64,000 nucleotides of DNA from Dolomedes plantarius. Lineage: Eukaryota > Arthropoda > Arachnida > Araneae > Dolomedidae. A program made the position numbers and the translations under genes. The stretch is taken from the NCBI GenBank assembly GCA_907164885.2, contig OU015500.1, positions 48,226,646-48,290,645 on the forward strand, in the 5' to 3' direction. Shown here one piece after another: positions 1-10,981 of the stretch (positions are counted from its first letter, which is position 1; every line of letters starts with the position of its first letter). The notes under the pieces are model-generated. The model was not told where the DNA came from, did not search any database, and saw nothing but the letters and a program-made list of their open reading frames with translations.

Positions 1-224
1 AAAAATGCAGTTTATTAACTGGTTTATGAACACCTTAAACCTAAACTGAATAAGTAGGTTGGATAGTTTGTAACATAGAGAAGGGAAAACCCAATAATAC
101 TGTTAAAGAAAGTGTCCTCGGACGAAATGGTCAGTATCAATTTTTTTAAAAAGAGCCTTTAAAAAACTCTTTGGATTGATTATATCCCCGACTCTGGGGA
201 AGAAATATTATGTAGTCAATTTTA

Positions 225-432
225 GTTTTTTTTTGTTTGTCTAATATGGAGGCACTTGTCCTTAGACATTCACGTTTTGTTGTTCACCGTTATTTTAATG
301 TGGGAGCACCTTATAGGTGAGCCAGCATTGCTATGAGGAGACACGGAAATGACCAAGCCTTATTCGGGATTTGAACCCAAGACCACTGCGTAGAAGCTCA
401 GAACGCTAACCACTACACCATGTGGGCGGCAA
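225..432 (-). mobile_element. tRNA-derived SINE (family 1)
   Basis: Read on the minus strand, this begins with a tRNA-like Pol III promoter (A-box-like GGTGTAGTGGTTAGCG, B box GGTTCAAATCC) and ends in an A-rich tail, seen on the plus strand as a T run at about 225-236. The body shares the 'aggcacttgtc ... gggggcacc(a/t)tata' blocks with the elements at 39110-39321 and 62971-63148, so it is dispersed and not a tRNA gene. I could not define target duplications. Confidence 0.7.
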
Positions 433-435
433 GCT

Positions 436-535
436 GACAGTGTCTAGGAGGCACCTGGGTTCGAGTCGGGGACCTCTCTACCGGGAACCGATCTACAGTC
501 GAATGCTCTACTACAGATCTATACGCCCACGATTT
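436..535 (-). mobile_element. tRNA-like SINE head or decayed tRNA pseudogene
   Basis: The minus strand has a D-arm/anticodon-like block (GTAGTAGAGCATTCGACTG, then TAGATC as in tRNA-Tyr) followed by a poor B box (GACTCGAACCC). The acceptor ends do not pair well, and it abuts another SINE. I read it as a separate SINE head or a decayed tRNA-derived sequence, not a working tRNA. Confidence 0.4.
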
Positions 536-1396
536 TAGAAGTATGCGATGATAATTTAGAGCAAACTTGTAGGACGCTGTACACGTGCAAAAAAAAAAAA
601 GAGCATCGAATTTGCATGAGGGGGTCAGAAAGAAGTAGAAAGTTTCCTGTATATCGAAGTTGCAAAGATATTCAGGGTTACCGGACTTGGTATTGAAGGG
701 TTATTGGAGTTAACCGTAGCAAACAACTAGTAGAGATCTCAGTCGTTATTAACAAAGACAAAAATTTTCTCAACATATCAGGGGTATTGACTTTATGCGT
801 TCCTTTCGAAAATAGGAAACTGAATTTTGTTTAAAAAATACTACAATAATGTTCAAATTTCATAATTTATAATAATTAATTAACTGATCGTCATTGTTTT
901 GTAAGCGATATTTCTCCTCCAATTGTTGACTCCAAACTATTGTAATTAAATACAGATTTTTAGTCATAACGGAATTATTTGCTGTTGTTTGGACATTTGA
1001 AGCGTTGAACGATGAAGGATTCAATACCCAACAGGAAATTAAAATTAAATATAAACAAAAAGACGCAAGAAGTTTAGTAAAAGTTTCTACAAAAAAATGC
1101 ATCAAATGATTTTTTGTAGAAAATATTATAAAAAAATTGTCTCATAAAACTTTCTTTAACAAATTTGCTTTCTTGATACTCTAAAACTAAAATTAATTAA
1201 ATATTTCCTATTTATTAAAAAATCAAGTGCCTTAGAATATTTTTTTAATCCTCCCGCTTCCGTTGGATCAGCGGAAAAAGATATCTGTCTGAAAGAAAAA
1301 TTTTTAAAAGATTCCATAGCTGTACAATACCCCCTAAAAGCTGGAAATAGCTTTTTAAAATTTATATCTTTTAATACTATAACAGTAATCATAAGA
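536..1396. other. AT-rich DNA, no supported feature
   Basis: Only short, low-complexity reading frames occur here and none has a recognisable domain. I see no repeat shared with the rest of the window. Confidence 0.6.
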
Positions 1397-1408
1397 AATG
1401 CTAATTAT

Positions 1409-1772
1409 GGGATCCAGGTAGCCTAGTGGTAGCGCGTCGGCTTTCAGTGCTGAGGGTGCTCGGATCAAATCCCAACAAGCACCATTAAATACCTCCAAGT
1501 CTAGAGTGGATATGGGCACATTAAATCCATAGACCGGAATCTCTCTCTATGAAGTCAGGGAGGGTGGGAGAGGGTACGATCCGCAATATGTCGTCCCTAG
1601 GGGGAGTTGCTAGGTCAAAACTGAGGTGTCATCTGACTAAGTCGGACTCCAACCCAGCCAGGGGGTCGGAGGTGCCATTATAAAGTCTGAGCCCTCACCC
1701 CTCAGCTCGCTAGCCTCTATGGCCCTTGTCTGGAACGAATTATGGCTAGGGGGCGTTAGAAACAGCAACAAT
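1409..1772 (+). mobile_element. Full-length tRNA-derived SINE (family 2) with 12-bp target duplication
   Basis: The 364-bp element starts with a tRNA-like head (A box TAGCCTAGTGGTAGCG, B box GGATCAAATCC), has a body of about 270 bp and ends in an A/C-rich tail (GAAACAGCAACAAT). The 12-bp sequence aatgctaattat lies directly before it (1397-1408) and directly after it (1773-1784), the signature of target-primed retroposition. A 5'-truncated relative lies at 26563-26846 and a related minus-strand copy at 57823-58156. Confidence 0.9.
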
Positions 1773-1784
1773 AATGCTAATTAT

Positions 1785-2608
1785 TTCATACTTCTATTAG
1801 ATTTGTGGACACTGCAAAGGATATTGTCTGAAACATTATCATATTAGAGAATCATCTTTTTTAATCAATGATTAATTTGAACTGACATATTATTTCACAA
1901 ATAAAATGTACGCATATGCGATCCACAGACTATCACATAGATATTGCAGCATATTATGTGAGACAATATTTCAGATCAAATTTCCATTATTTTATTTCAG
2001 CAGAAAAAAATGACATTTTAAGTTTGAACTCGGGAATATTTCATTTTCTGGAAAATATGGATTGAATGGCACTTTTTTTTTTTATCAAAACCCCATATCT
2101 CGTAATGAAAAATTTGTCTCATTAATACAGTTCATTGGTTCTTAACCTGTATAGTGTCTTGGACCCCTTTCATAATCGGCTGAAAGTTACGGGCTTCTGA
2201 TAATAAAGACTCGAGGCGTTTCAATAATGTAATAAAGAAACAAGCAGTTTAAAAAAAATCTAATTAGTATTTTCGATTATATTCGTATTCTAGAATGAGA
2301 AGGATTTGCCTAAAATAAAATCCAAAGGACTACAAAAAAATATAAATATTACAAAACAAATTTGAGATTTGATAATGTACTTATACTTTAAAAACGTATA
2401 ATTTACTAAATTACTACCACAAAGTTGTACATCTGATATGGTTCAACTTCAAAGGCTAACTATGTGCCTTTGTTTTAATTTTCAAATTGAACGTATGCAT
2501 CCATTTTAGTTTCAAATAAAAAGTCTCGAAATGTGTGTTTTACCGCATGAGCAAGTTCCTGGATAAGAATTCTCCTCCAAGTCAATGGATCCTTTTCTTT
2601 ATATTATA
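1785..2608. other. AT-rich DNA, no supported feature
   Basis: Contains poly-T and A-rich runs and no reading frame of note. It ends at the host A nucleotide next to the Helitron terminus at 2609. Confidence 0.6.
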
Positions 2609-4119
2609 CTAGCATTATTGCCCGGCGTTGCCCGGATAGATATGTAGATATAAAGTTTTTGATGCATTCCATCAAAAAAATACTGGGCTGCACCCCCCAC
2701 TCTTCATGTTCATCTGGCTAGACAGAATGCGCTTAGCGCCTTTCTACTGAAATGATATACAAACAATAAGAAAGAAAGAAACTTTGACCCTGCGGACCTT
2801 CGTCTGATTGTATTGAGATTTAATAACACAGTGTTGCGTGATTCGCACGTTTGGATTGAATAAGTTTAGTGTTTAATTATATTTGTTAGATACTGTTTAA
2901 TTAGATTTAATTAGATTTGTTTGATCCACTGTTTAATTAGAAATAAGTTTTATAATTTACATTTGCCTTTATTATTTATTTTTCCCTTAAAAGCTCAGTT
3001 TTTCCCACATCACCCAAGAGACGCACTTTTTTCAACATCACCCAAGAGGTAAAGTGCAAGATGCATTCCTATCCCCTTTATTTAATCAAAGTAAGGCGGG
3101 ATTCCGCATGAAGCCTATTTTCCTTACTTTGGTAATTCGGTTTTTTATTGTCGACAGGCCCAAAACCATATCGGTTTTTAATTCTCCCAAGGCCAAAAAC
3201 CGTAGAAAAAGCAAATTGTAAATCGATTCAAGCGGTGAAAAAACTGCAAATAACAAAGGACACAAAGCAGAGCAGGGAAAGTTGTGTTAAACATACTAAT
3301 TTGAACTGCATTCTTAAAAAACTTCCATCTCAGTTAGTGTAGTGGTTAAATTTTATCTTTTACCGTATTTTAATATTTCTTTTGTCAATTTATTTCATTG
3401 TAATTCACGTGACACAAAATTAATTTAAAGTATCACAAAAAGAAATGAAACCACGTGATCAGTATTTCATAAATTAAATTCTAAAAATTAATCTTTAAAA
3501 ATTCACCAAAAATCAGAAAATTGACGTAAAGATTCGAAAAAGATTTCGTTTTAAAGGAATTTTTATGATCTTTCTTGTGATATAAATTTTATAACCCTAG
3601 GATTATCATTTTAAATGCAAACTTAAAACAATTAGAAAAACAGCTTAAAAATTTAATTTTAAAAAATCGAAGAAGAATTTTTCAAAAATCTTTCTTAGTG
3701 CACCCCTCCACTATAGACTCCATTATAGAAGAATCGCCATGCAAAATTTCAGCTCTTTAGGTCCAACGGTTTTGACTGTGCGTTATCTGTCAGTCAGTCA
3801 GTCAGTTAGGCAGGGCCAAAGATTATTACCATGAAGCTCTGTAGCTTCAGGGTTATTACCAACCCCTCTTCCCCCACTGGGGGGATAGATTTCACTGATA
3901 ACATGTCGTGGTGAAGGGGCTGTATCCACATTTAAGTGGTACGCAAAATCATTAAAAAATTAATTTAAAAAAAAGTAATTGAGCCCCAAACTTCGTTTTT
4001 GCTGCGTTAAGTTTCTCGGGTCCTAAACATTACCTGTGCCGAATTTGGTCCCGGTGGGTGAAACAGTCTATGATTCTATAGCGGACAAACAAACAGACAA
4101 GCTCTTTTATATATATAGA
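2609..4119 (-). mobile_element. Non-autonomous Helitron, apparently composite
   Basis: On the minus strand the 5' end is TCTATATATATAAAAGAGC (4119 leftward) and the 3' end is a GC-rich hairpin (CCGGGCAACGCCGGGC) followed by AATAATG and the terminal CTAG at 2609. The element sits between a host A and T, as Helitrons do, without target duplication. No Rep/helicase coding is present. About 3400-3810 matches the interior of the Helitrons at 47087-48667 closely, including the repeated 'gtcagtcagtcag' next to their 5' end, whereas 3813-4119 does not. A short Helitron therefore appears to have gained a new 5' end from another family. Confidence 0.85.
3148..3342 (+). pseudogene. Possible captured exon-like fragment inside the Helitron
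   Basis: A 64-codon open stretch opens just after a splice-acceptor-like sequence (ttttttattgtcgacag at about 3141-3157). The peptide is basic and begins with a proline-rich segment (KPYRFLILPRPKT), unlike the Lys/Asn/Ile/Phe noise typical of AT-rich frames here. It lies antisense to the Helitron and is absent from the related short Helitrons. Gene capture by a Helitron would explain this, but I recognise no parent gene, and a chance open frame is quite possible. Confidence 0.25.
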
Positions 4120-5283
4120 TTAAACTTTATATTATACTTTTAGACCGATTCACTGATTCCAAGGGTGTCCATGGACCACAGGTTAAGAAAGCATGCTCTA
4201 GTTGGTTCAATAGTTAGGTAAGAAAGTTTTCGTAGATGGCTCTCTTGCTGAGATGGCTGGGTTTTTCTGCTGGACTTGAGCAGTAAATATGACTGTAGTT
4301 TTCTCTATTTGAGACAATGTCTATTGATTCAAGGCTGTAACAAACAAAAAAGGCTTTGGTTGCTTGTTTATGAGAGACCGTTTGCTATCGACTGAAGCAC
4401 TCGGCATAAACTAGAAAAGTTTGAACTCCAAGAACAATTTAAATGGTGTTTCGCAGGATATGAATTCTTGAAATATTTCTCCCAAGTGTTCAGATCACTA
4501 CATTTCTGTATAACTTTTGTTAAATTAAATATTCTAGAGTAAAATAAACTAAAAATAGTATTACATATTTCACCTGCTAAAAGCATTTTCCATATTTTTC
4601 AAAGCATGACTTAAAACACTTCTACCTGAAATGAGTAAAAGTATATCAAAGCAGAAAGCTTCACAGTAAACTGGAATTTTTTACATATTTTTCTGAAACT
4701 TTTTTCAATAAATTTTACTCTTGTGCCCACAGTACAACCATTTATTTTCCAACTGTTTTAGTGCCTTCGGCGAAATTCTAAGAAATTGAGAGTAATTCGC
4801 TTGAAGGTTTATTCCCAACACTTTTTATTTGCTTGATATCACGTATTTTTTTTTCTATTTCTTTAGCACTTTCGAACGCTAGCCCATAATATTTTTTGAA
4901 ATATGGCCTACTTAAACTTTCCCGGAAAAAGCGCGAAGGAGTTTGTGAATCTGAGTAAAATGCTCTTTATGTTTTTTCCTCAAGTGCAAATAGTGATATC
5001 GGTGCATATTTATTCATTTGAAATATCTTTTGACGTAACATAGCAGGCTTTTATAAACATTCCATATGTAGAATAAGAATTTTGTAAAATCTAACAACGC
5101 GTGCATCCTGAAAGAATGATGCTACATTAACTGTGTGATTGACACGCATCTGAGAATTTTACTTTATTTTTTTAACTGAACTAGTGTATCTGATGAGGTT
5201 TGTTTCATTTTATATTTTCATCCTTATCATGTGTAGTACAATTTTGTGGACAAATGTAGTTTTATATACAGGCCTTGAAAATA
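4120..5283. other. AT-rich DNA, no supported feature
   Basis: No recognisable coding sequence or terminal repeats. Several short frames lack any domain. Confidence 0.6.
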
Positions 5284-5800
5284 CAGGATGTCCGGGCTAA
5301 AAGCGTCCTAAAGTTATGGCTTACTGTTACGGAATTACCCTTTAAATTTTTTTAAAAAATATCTATATAGAAAGAACATCTCACCAAATTTTAATATCAA
5401 TAGATTTCTATGTGTGCACCTTTTGTAGCACGACAAACATCTAAACGGTAATCCAGTTCTATCCAAGTGTTTCGTAGCATATCAGGAGTTATTAGTGTAT
5501 AAACAAAAAATTGAAACTGTGGATGAGTTGAAGAAGCGTATCATTCAAGTTATTCGTCTAATAACTTGGAGAGTCTAATAACTTGGAGTCTAATAACTTG
5601 GAGAGTAATTCGTCACTTGGAAAGAACTGGATTACCGTTTAGACGTTTGTCGTGCTACAAAAGGGGCACACATCGAAATCTATTGATATTAAAACTTGGT
5701 GAGATGTTATTTCTATTTAAATATTTTTTTTTTAAATTCTAATGGGTAGTTCTGTAAAAATAAGACATAACTTTTGGATACTTTTAGCCCGAACTCCCTG
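5284..5800. mobile_element. Mariner-type fold-back element (deletion derivative)
   Basis: Flanked by TA, with long inverted arms starting CAGGATGTCCGGGCTAAAAG on the left and ending CTTTTAGCCCGAACTCCCTG on the right. Both arms carry the same coding remnant: the last codons of a mariner-like transposase (motif ELDYRLDVCRATKGAH, readable on the minus strand in the left arm). The element is therefore two copies of a transposon 3' end facing each other. In the centre, an 18-bp unit like gtctaataacttggaga is repeated about three times (5555-5605). It cannot encode a transposase. Confidence 0.8.
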
Positions 5801-7114
5801 TATAATATATTCACTTTCAATTAAGATACATTAACTTAATGCGACTGGCCGCAACTAAACTGCACTTAATGTGCCATTTTTTTTATTCCCTTGGGTAGGA
5901 CATACGTTCTTTTACAATATTATTTAGCTAAATTTGACGAAAAGATGAAGTCTTTGAGTTGGCATTATATCAGAGTTTACCGACAATGAGAGGTCTTATA
6001 TTTGTCGTACATTAATTCACATTTTATTTTTAAATGAAACATCACGATGGAAAACAATCTCAGATTATTATGTGTATACAAGGGTGTACAATGTCTTAAC
6101 TGATAACAACATACATAATTAAAGTTTCACGGTTAACAGCTACTAAACGAAACGGTGAAAGAAAAGTCAATTAGAATGATAGAGTCGAAAGAATATCACA
6201 AAGAAACTTAGCACCTTAGAAGAAAAGAAAGGCAGTCCAAGTGATTGGAAAGCTGAATTTTCCTTTTCCAACAAAAAATATGAGGTAAAATCACCATTTA
6301 AAAGCTTTCACAGTAAAGCTTTGAATTTCCTGTCATAGGTAACATTTCTGAACACACAAAATCAAGTTCGGAGGCACAAAGAGTAATTTCTTTGGATTTC
6401 TGGGAACATTTCATTATATCCGATGAAAGAAACTTAATACCATTATAGTAATAGTTTAAAGCGGATAACACCTAAAGAAATTGCCTACCTATTTCCGTTA
6501 CTCTAGAAGGATCCATCATGGTTTGGATAGGCAGGCATATTTTGATCTTCTGCAGATCCATTTATCACTTTCAAAAGAAGCCTAACTACAAATGAAAACG
6601 AAAGCTGTTTAGGCAGCCTGCTTCCTTCAGGGGTTTCAAATATGGCTTCCTCATGCATATGACATTCTCTTGCATGATAGTACTTCTTCTGTCCATGCAG
6701 TCCATACAGGTTAACCACCTTCCCTAGCCCATACAGTTCCCATTATACGTCTCTGGCTTGTATCGATATAAAAAGCCCCCTGCAGAATTTATAAAGGAAT
6801 ATGACATATTTCTCCACAGGGAGAATGTCATAATATTTCATTAGCCATTATTTAAAATCAATATATTCCCTTCAAAGAAAAATTCCTGTTATGTTTCATA
6901 CGAAAGTTGCTGTTACACGGTAATAATAAAAGTTTTTTGGGCGTGCTTGTTGTTTGCATCATTTTGACAAATCTTTGTATTATATTTTTATACCATCTAG
7001 GGAAAATCATCGGTATTTAGAGGAGAATTATTGGAAGCTGATTAAAGTAAATCTATTGCGTTTAATCAGATCTCAAATTGTTTATTTTAAAAGATAATTT
7101 TCTTAAACACTTGT
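5801..7114. other. Intergenic-looking DNA with one weak exon candidate
   Basis: Apart from the open stretch at 6503-6718 (listed separately) I see no domain, terminal repeat or tandem repeat. Base composition is slightly less AT-rich around 6480-6790. Confidence 0.5.
6503..6718 (-). CDS. Unrecognised open stretch, possible host exon
   Basis: A 71-codon minus-strand frame whose peptide looks more protein-like than others in the window: mixed residues, a run LHGQKKYYHARECHMHEEA and a segment TPEGSRLPKQ, without the Lys/Asn/Ile bias of AT-rich noise. A splice-acceptor-like stretch (tttcgttttcatttgtag on the minus strand, about 6593-6610) lies inside the frame, so any real exon boundary could differ. 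I do not recognise the family. It could be a host exon, a processed fragment or chance. Confidence 0.2.
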   Translation of the reverse strand: MVNLYGLHGQKKYYHARECHMHEEAIFETPEGSRLPKQLSFSFVVRLLLKVINGSAEDQNMPAYPNHDGSF

Positions 7115-7164
7115 AAATGTATCTTATATAATATTATTACAATAATATTATATAAGATACATTT
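7115..7164. repeat. Near-perfect 24-bp-arm inverted repeat
   Basis: Arms 7115-7138 and 7141-7164 are exact reverse complements separated by only two bases (ac). All sequence is AT-rich (core TATCTTATATAATATTATT). It can extrude a cruciform or form a hairpin if transcribed. No transposon termini are evident around it. Confidence 0.9.
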
Positions 7165-7943
7165 TCAGTACTAGGGCAGATGTAAAAGCTCAGACTTATT
7201 CCACTTTTATCAAGACACAAATGTTATGAATTCAGGAAACCCTTTATGATAATATTTCCTTATTAGGTCCCTAGAATTATTTTTACGAATTGTTTTCTAA
7301 TTTTTAATTTTAAATGGGACTTTATCCTACCTGATTAGTAATATCTAAGCTGTGTTTTCATGATCTGTGTGATAGAAAATGTATGTTCTATGAACTTCAA
7401 AAACTACGTTGCGTTTTCAAAACTAAGTTTCGGTTTCATTATTTGTAAAATGCCAAGCAAAAAGCAAAAGTTTAGTAAGTAGAAGGTTCATATAAAACAA
7501 TAGCTTCATAGAAATTCCGTTGGTTTAATATTTTACTGCTGTTATTCCCGTCTTATCCTTTCATTATGTTTTATCTAGAAATAGATATACTCTAGGGATG
7601 TGCTTATATCCCTCTCGAGTTTTAGCCGAAGGATAAGACTCAAGAGGGATGTAATGAACTAGCCAGTCGTATTCTATGGGGATAACTGGTATAAAAATAA
7701 GTTTACTTATTACACGTAGGTGTTTACTAGCCTTTTGTGTTTGAAGATTAAAGGGATCATATTTGGCTCTCTAAGCATACTGCAGTGAAATAAATGATAT
7801 AATGGTTTTTACTAGCATGCTGTTAACTCTGCGGCAGAATGTACCACAGGAAAATTAGAGTAAAACGGTCGATGAATTAAGAAAACATTTACCTTATTGA
7901 ATGCTGAAGATGTGGATTTTATTCCCGGGATTTCAAAGTCATT
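7165..7943. other. AT-rich DNA with a small imperfect hairpin
   Basis: No gene seen. At about 7606-7656, atccctctcgagtt pairs imperfectly with gactcaagagggat around a loop of about 16 bases; its meaning is unknown. Confidence 0.5.
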
Positions 7944-7947
7944 TTAA

Positions 7948-8705
7948 GGTGGCAGAGGACCTTGAAGCTCGACGAAATGACTATAAATATGGTCTAATTT
8001 TAAAAAAGAAAAAACTCAAATAATATTATAAAGAGAAATTTTCTTTCTTTATACATATAAATTACATATCTTTAAATATATCATATATAAAAATGGAAAT
8101 TATAAATCTATAAATAATTTTCAAATTAGCAGTTTAGAGTTTTAAATAATTAACTGGCGATCAAAAATCATAAAGTGCTGGGCGCATCATAAAATTGAGA
8201 TATATGCTTACGGAAAATAATTAATGGTCAGAATTCCTTTGTAATATATTTACCTGTAATGCAAAACTAAATAAATCGTAATAAAAATTATTTGAATTAA
8301 AAATTGAGCATAAAATTGTAAAACTTCATAAATTATCACAGTTATTTGCATAATTTTCCCATATAAAGAACGTTTTCCAGATTTGCACATTTTTCTGGAT
8401 TTAAAATGTAGAGTACCATGAAATATCCATATGAGTGTAGTTTTATCAGTTTCCTATTGAAAGTTTAAAAGTAATACTGCACACAAACTCAAAATTACCA
8501 GTTAATCATATGAAATTCTAAAATGCTATTTTGAAAATTATTTATAGATTTATAATTGCCATTTTTATATATGACACATTTAAAGATATGTACTTTATAT
8601 GTATAAAGAAAGAAAATTTCTCTTTCTAATATTATTTGAGTTTTTGTAGTTAGAATTACACCATATTTATAGTCATTTCGTCGGTCTTCAAGGTCCTGTG
8701 CCCCC
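7948..8705. mobile_element. TTAA-flanked palindromic element (long inverted arms)
   Basis: Two inverted arms of about 213 bp (7948-8160 and 8493-8705) surround a unique centre of about 330 bp. The ends are GG(T/G)GGCA(G/C)AGGACCTTGAAG and each is bordered by TTAA (7944-7947, 8706-8709). TTAA duplication is typical of piggyBac and some Kolobok-type elements. The arms are roughly 90% alike by eye and contain no transposase. Non-autonomous DNA element, family uncertain. Confidence 0.75.
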
Positions 8706-8938
8706 TTAAGCAAAACAATTATTAATTAATAAAACAAACTAAAAAAACTGAAGTATAGTAGTTAGTGTACCACAATCAAAACTAAAAAATAGAAAAAATG
8801 AAATCTGAACCACGGGTAACCCGAGATCGAAATTTCGTTTTTACCCAACTGTCACTCCCATACGAAGTGGGAAACGTTCGCCAAGTCAGAAGAGAACAAT
8901 TTACTTTTAGTAGGGTGGTTTAGTAGGGTTATTTTTAG

Positions 8939-9268
8939 TCCCGTGGCGGTATTAATGATGGGAACATGGGTGGATATTTTTTTCATCAGAAACTACCTGT
9001 AGATGAATAATTTCTATGGTATCACTCTTTGGTGTGTGGCGTTTAGCAGTAATGACGTCATCAATATGGCCGCAATGGAATTAAAAAAATCCACTTTATT
9101 TCGGTTATTTATCGGCCGATTTTCTTTTGTAATACCTCATATTGAAGATAAATAAAATGTCTAGATGACAGATACAGAATCAGGGGAGACGGAGTCGTCA
9201 TATAGCACAAAAGGGAGAAAGCGCGTCCTCTGAAGAAGATGGTTTGCTCGCGGTTGGAACCTGTGTTA
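8939..9268 (+). repeat. Left terminal inverted repeat of the unnamed transposon
   Basis: About 330 bp, matching the reverse complement of 18936-19163 joined to 12719-12822 with scattered substitutions. Shared blocks include GGGAACATGGGTGGATAT, AATGACGTCATCAA and GAGCACAAAAGGGAGA-like sequence. The intact left copy shows what the right repeat looked like before the BEL insertion. Confidence 0.85.
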
Positions 9269-10430
9269 TGCTAGGTCAAAGTTACATTGGAGACCCTCCA
9301 TGAAGGATAAAAAACTTTTGTGCTTGTAATTAAATTAACATTATACATAAAGACAAAACACTTCATGTCGGCTGGCCAGCCATTGAAAAAACAAAGAAAA
9401 AAAACACCCCTGTAAATTATACATAGAAAGTGCATTCAAAACACATGGAAAAATGGTAACAAAATAATTACAAAACAACTTAAATAGGTGTCATACATAA
9501 ATGGATGCACTATAAGAGTCAACCTTGTGACAAAGAGCATGGTTGTATAGTAAAATAAGTGTCATTACTATATAAGGAAGGTTACAAGACACGTCTGCAT
9601 GAAAAACATAACCCTCAAAAGTGTATCACACTGTACCATGTCTAGCACAAAAAGTAAAAAGGAAATGTGCTTACAAACTTAAAAAAACAAGAGCAAAAAT
9701 TACATTGGGATGCACATGTTAAGATGAGTACATACTCTAGAGCAGGGGTGGACATTTAGTCGATCGCGATCGACCGGTGGACCACCAAGACATTTTGGGG
9801 TGACCGCCTTTACTAAGACCTAAGACGCGCATAATAAAAGAAACATACTTTTGGAACACCGACGCGATTTGCTTTAAACGCGGTTTTAAAAGAGTAAGTT
9901 TTTTTTTCTTGTAGTTATGTAGGTAAGCACATATTCCGCATTTATTATTAAGTTATAATAAATATTGTAGACCTTTTTTTTAGCTCACCACACCTACGTC
10001 ACTGGGTGGACTGCAACACCTTGCCAAAATTAGAAGTAGCCCGTACCTTGGAAAAGTCTGCCCACCCCTGCCCTAGAGCATTAAAAAAAACTTAACGAAT
10101 CATAAAAAAATGCAACAGCATGTTATTCAAAAATGTTACACAGTATAGCAAAATTACATGATGATTTTGTTTGAAAAAAGGACAAGTTAATGATTTATAC
10201 ACTTCACAAAATGGCAGGTAAGATATACAAAAATAAGAAAAAATATAAAAATTTCACCAATATAAAGTTATAAAGGCATGAGTTATAAATGCATGAATTG
10301 TGATCTACACATAATACATGAGTGCCTTTACAACAGTTGTTGTTGAACGAAAGACAGTACAACTTGTGTTCGGTTCAAGATTGCCTATATTTTTTTTTGG
10401 TTTCAAGTGGTAAATTTTAACTTAAAATAT
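9269..10430. other. Non-coding interior of the unnamed transposon
   Basis: Lies between the left inverted repeat and the first coding remnant. Apart from the nested hAT MITE at 9743-10070 it contains A-rich sequence without a recognisable feature, and may hold the 5' leader or promoter. Confidence 0.5.
9743..10070. mobile_element. hAT-type MITE nested in the unnamed transposon
   Basis: The 328-bp element has classic hAT ends: CAGGGGTGGACATT at the left and CTGCCCACCCCTG at the right. It is bordered by 8-bp duplications ctctagag (9735-9742) and ccctagag (10071-10078) that differ at one base. It contains 'gatcgcgatcgaccggtgg', as in many hAT MITEs. No coding capacity. Confidence 0.9.
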
Positions 10431-10473
10431 GGATGGTGTAATTAAATTCGACTGACCGTCTAAGAGAAAGCGA

Positions 10474-10776
10474 GTGAAGGACATAGACTTTGAATTGTGT
10501 ATATTGTGCCAACATCTATTGAATGAGGATTTGGTTAAAACCTCAAGTACTCAGCACAAACTGTTTGATGCAGTGAGAGTTCGAAACAAGTGTAAAGACA
10601 GTGATTATCAGCACCTCGAAGAATGCGCTCGAAAATTTGCAGTGGAAGGAATAACCCAGCTAAATGCCCGGTGGCATTTAACTTGTCACAAGAAATGCAC
10701 GCACAGATGTAACATTAATAGACTACAGGCCAGGTATAAAAAGCAAGCTGGAATATACAAGCGGAAATTGAAATAG
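10474..10776 (+). pseudogene. N-terminal Cys/His-rich remnant of the unnamed transposon protein
   Basis: A 100-codon frame beginning KDIDFELCILCQHLL and ending in a basic stretch. It has CxxC near the start and a second Cys/His group (WHLTCHKKCTH) about 60 residues later, suggesting a zinc-binding DNA-recognition domain. An ATG lies about 45 bases upstream at 10430 but its frame hits TGA before reaching this segment, and the frame stops at 10774-10776, so the piece is isolated by nonsense changes. Downstream frames in other phases carry the rest of the protein. Probable role: DNA binding by the element's transposase; the family is not named. Confidence 0.5.
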
Positions 10777-10981
10777 CTTCCCCAGGCTCGGTGTGCAATA
10801 AAGTCCACCCGTGTACAAGAGGCCAAAATCTTGGCACTAAACTACATAAAAATGCCTGCTTCTTTTTCTATAGACTTGAAGCTAGGAAACATCCATTATA
10901 TACCGCTTCCATCAAAAAGGTAGGTCAGATTATCTGATGCTGTCTAGAGAAGGGAAAATAGCAATTGGAAGTTAAAACTGA

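Noticed and set aside
300..535. Functional tRNA genes on the minus strand
   Set aside because: The Pol III promoter boxes are there but the acceptor stems do not pair, and the same bodies recur as SINEs.
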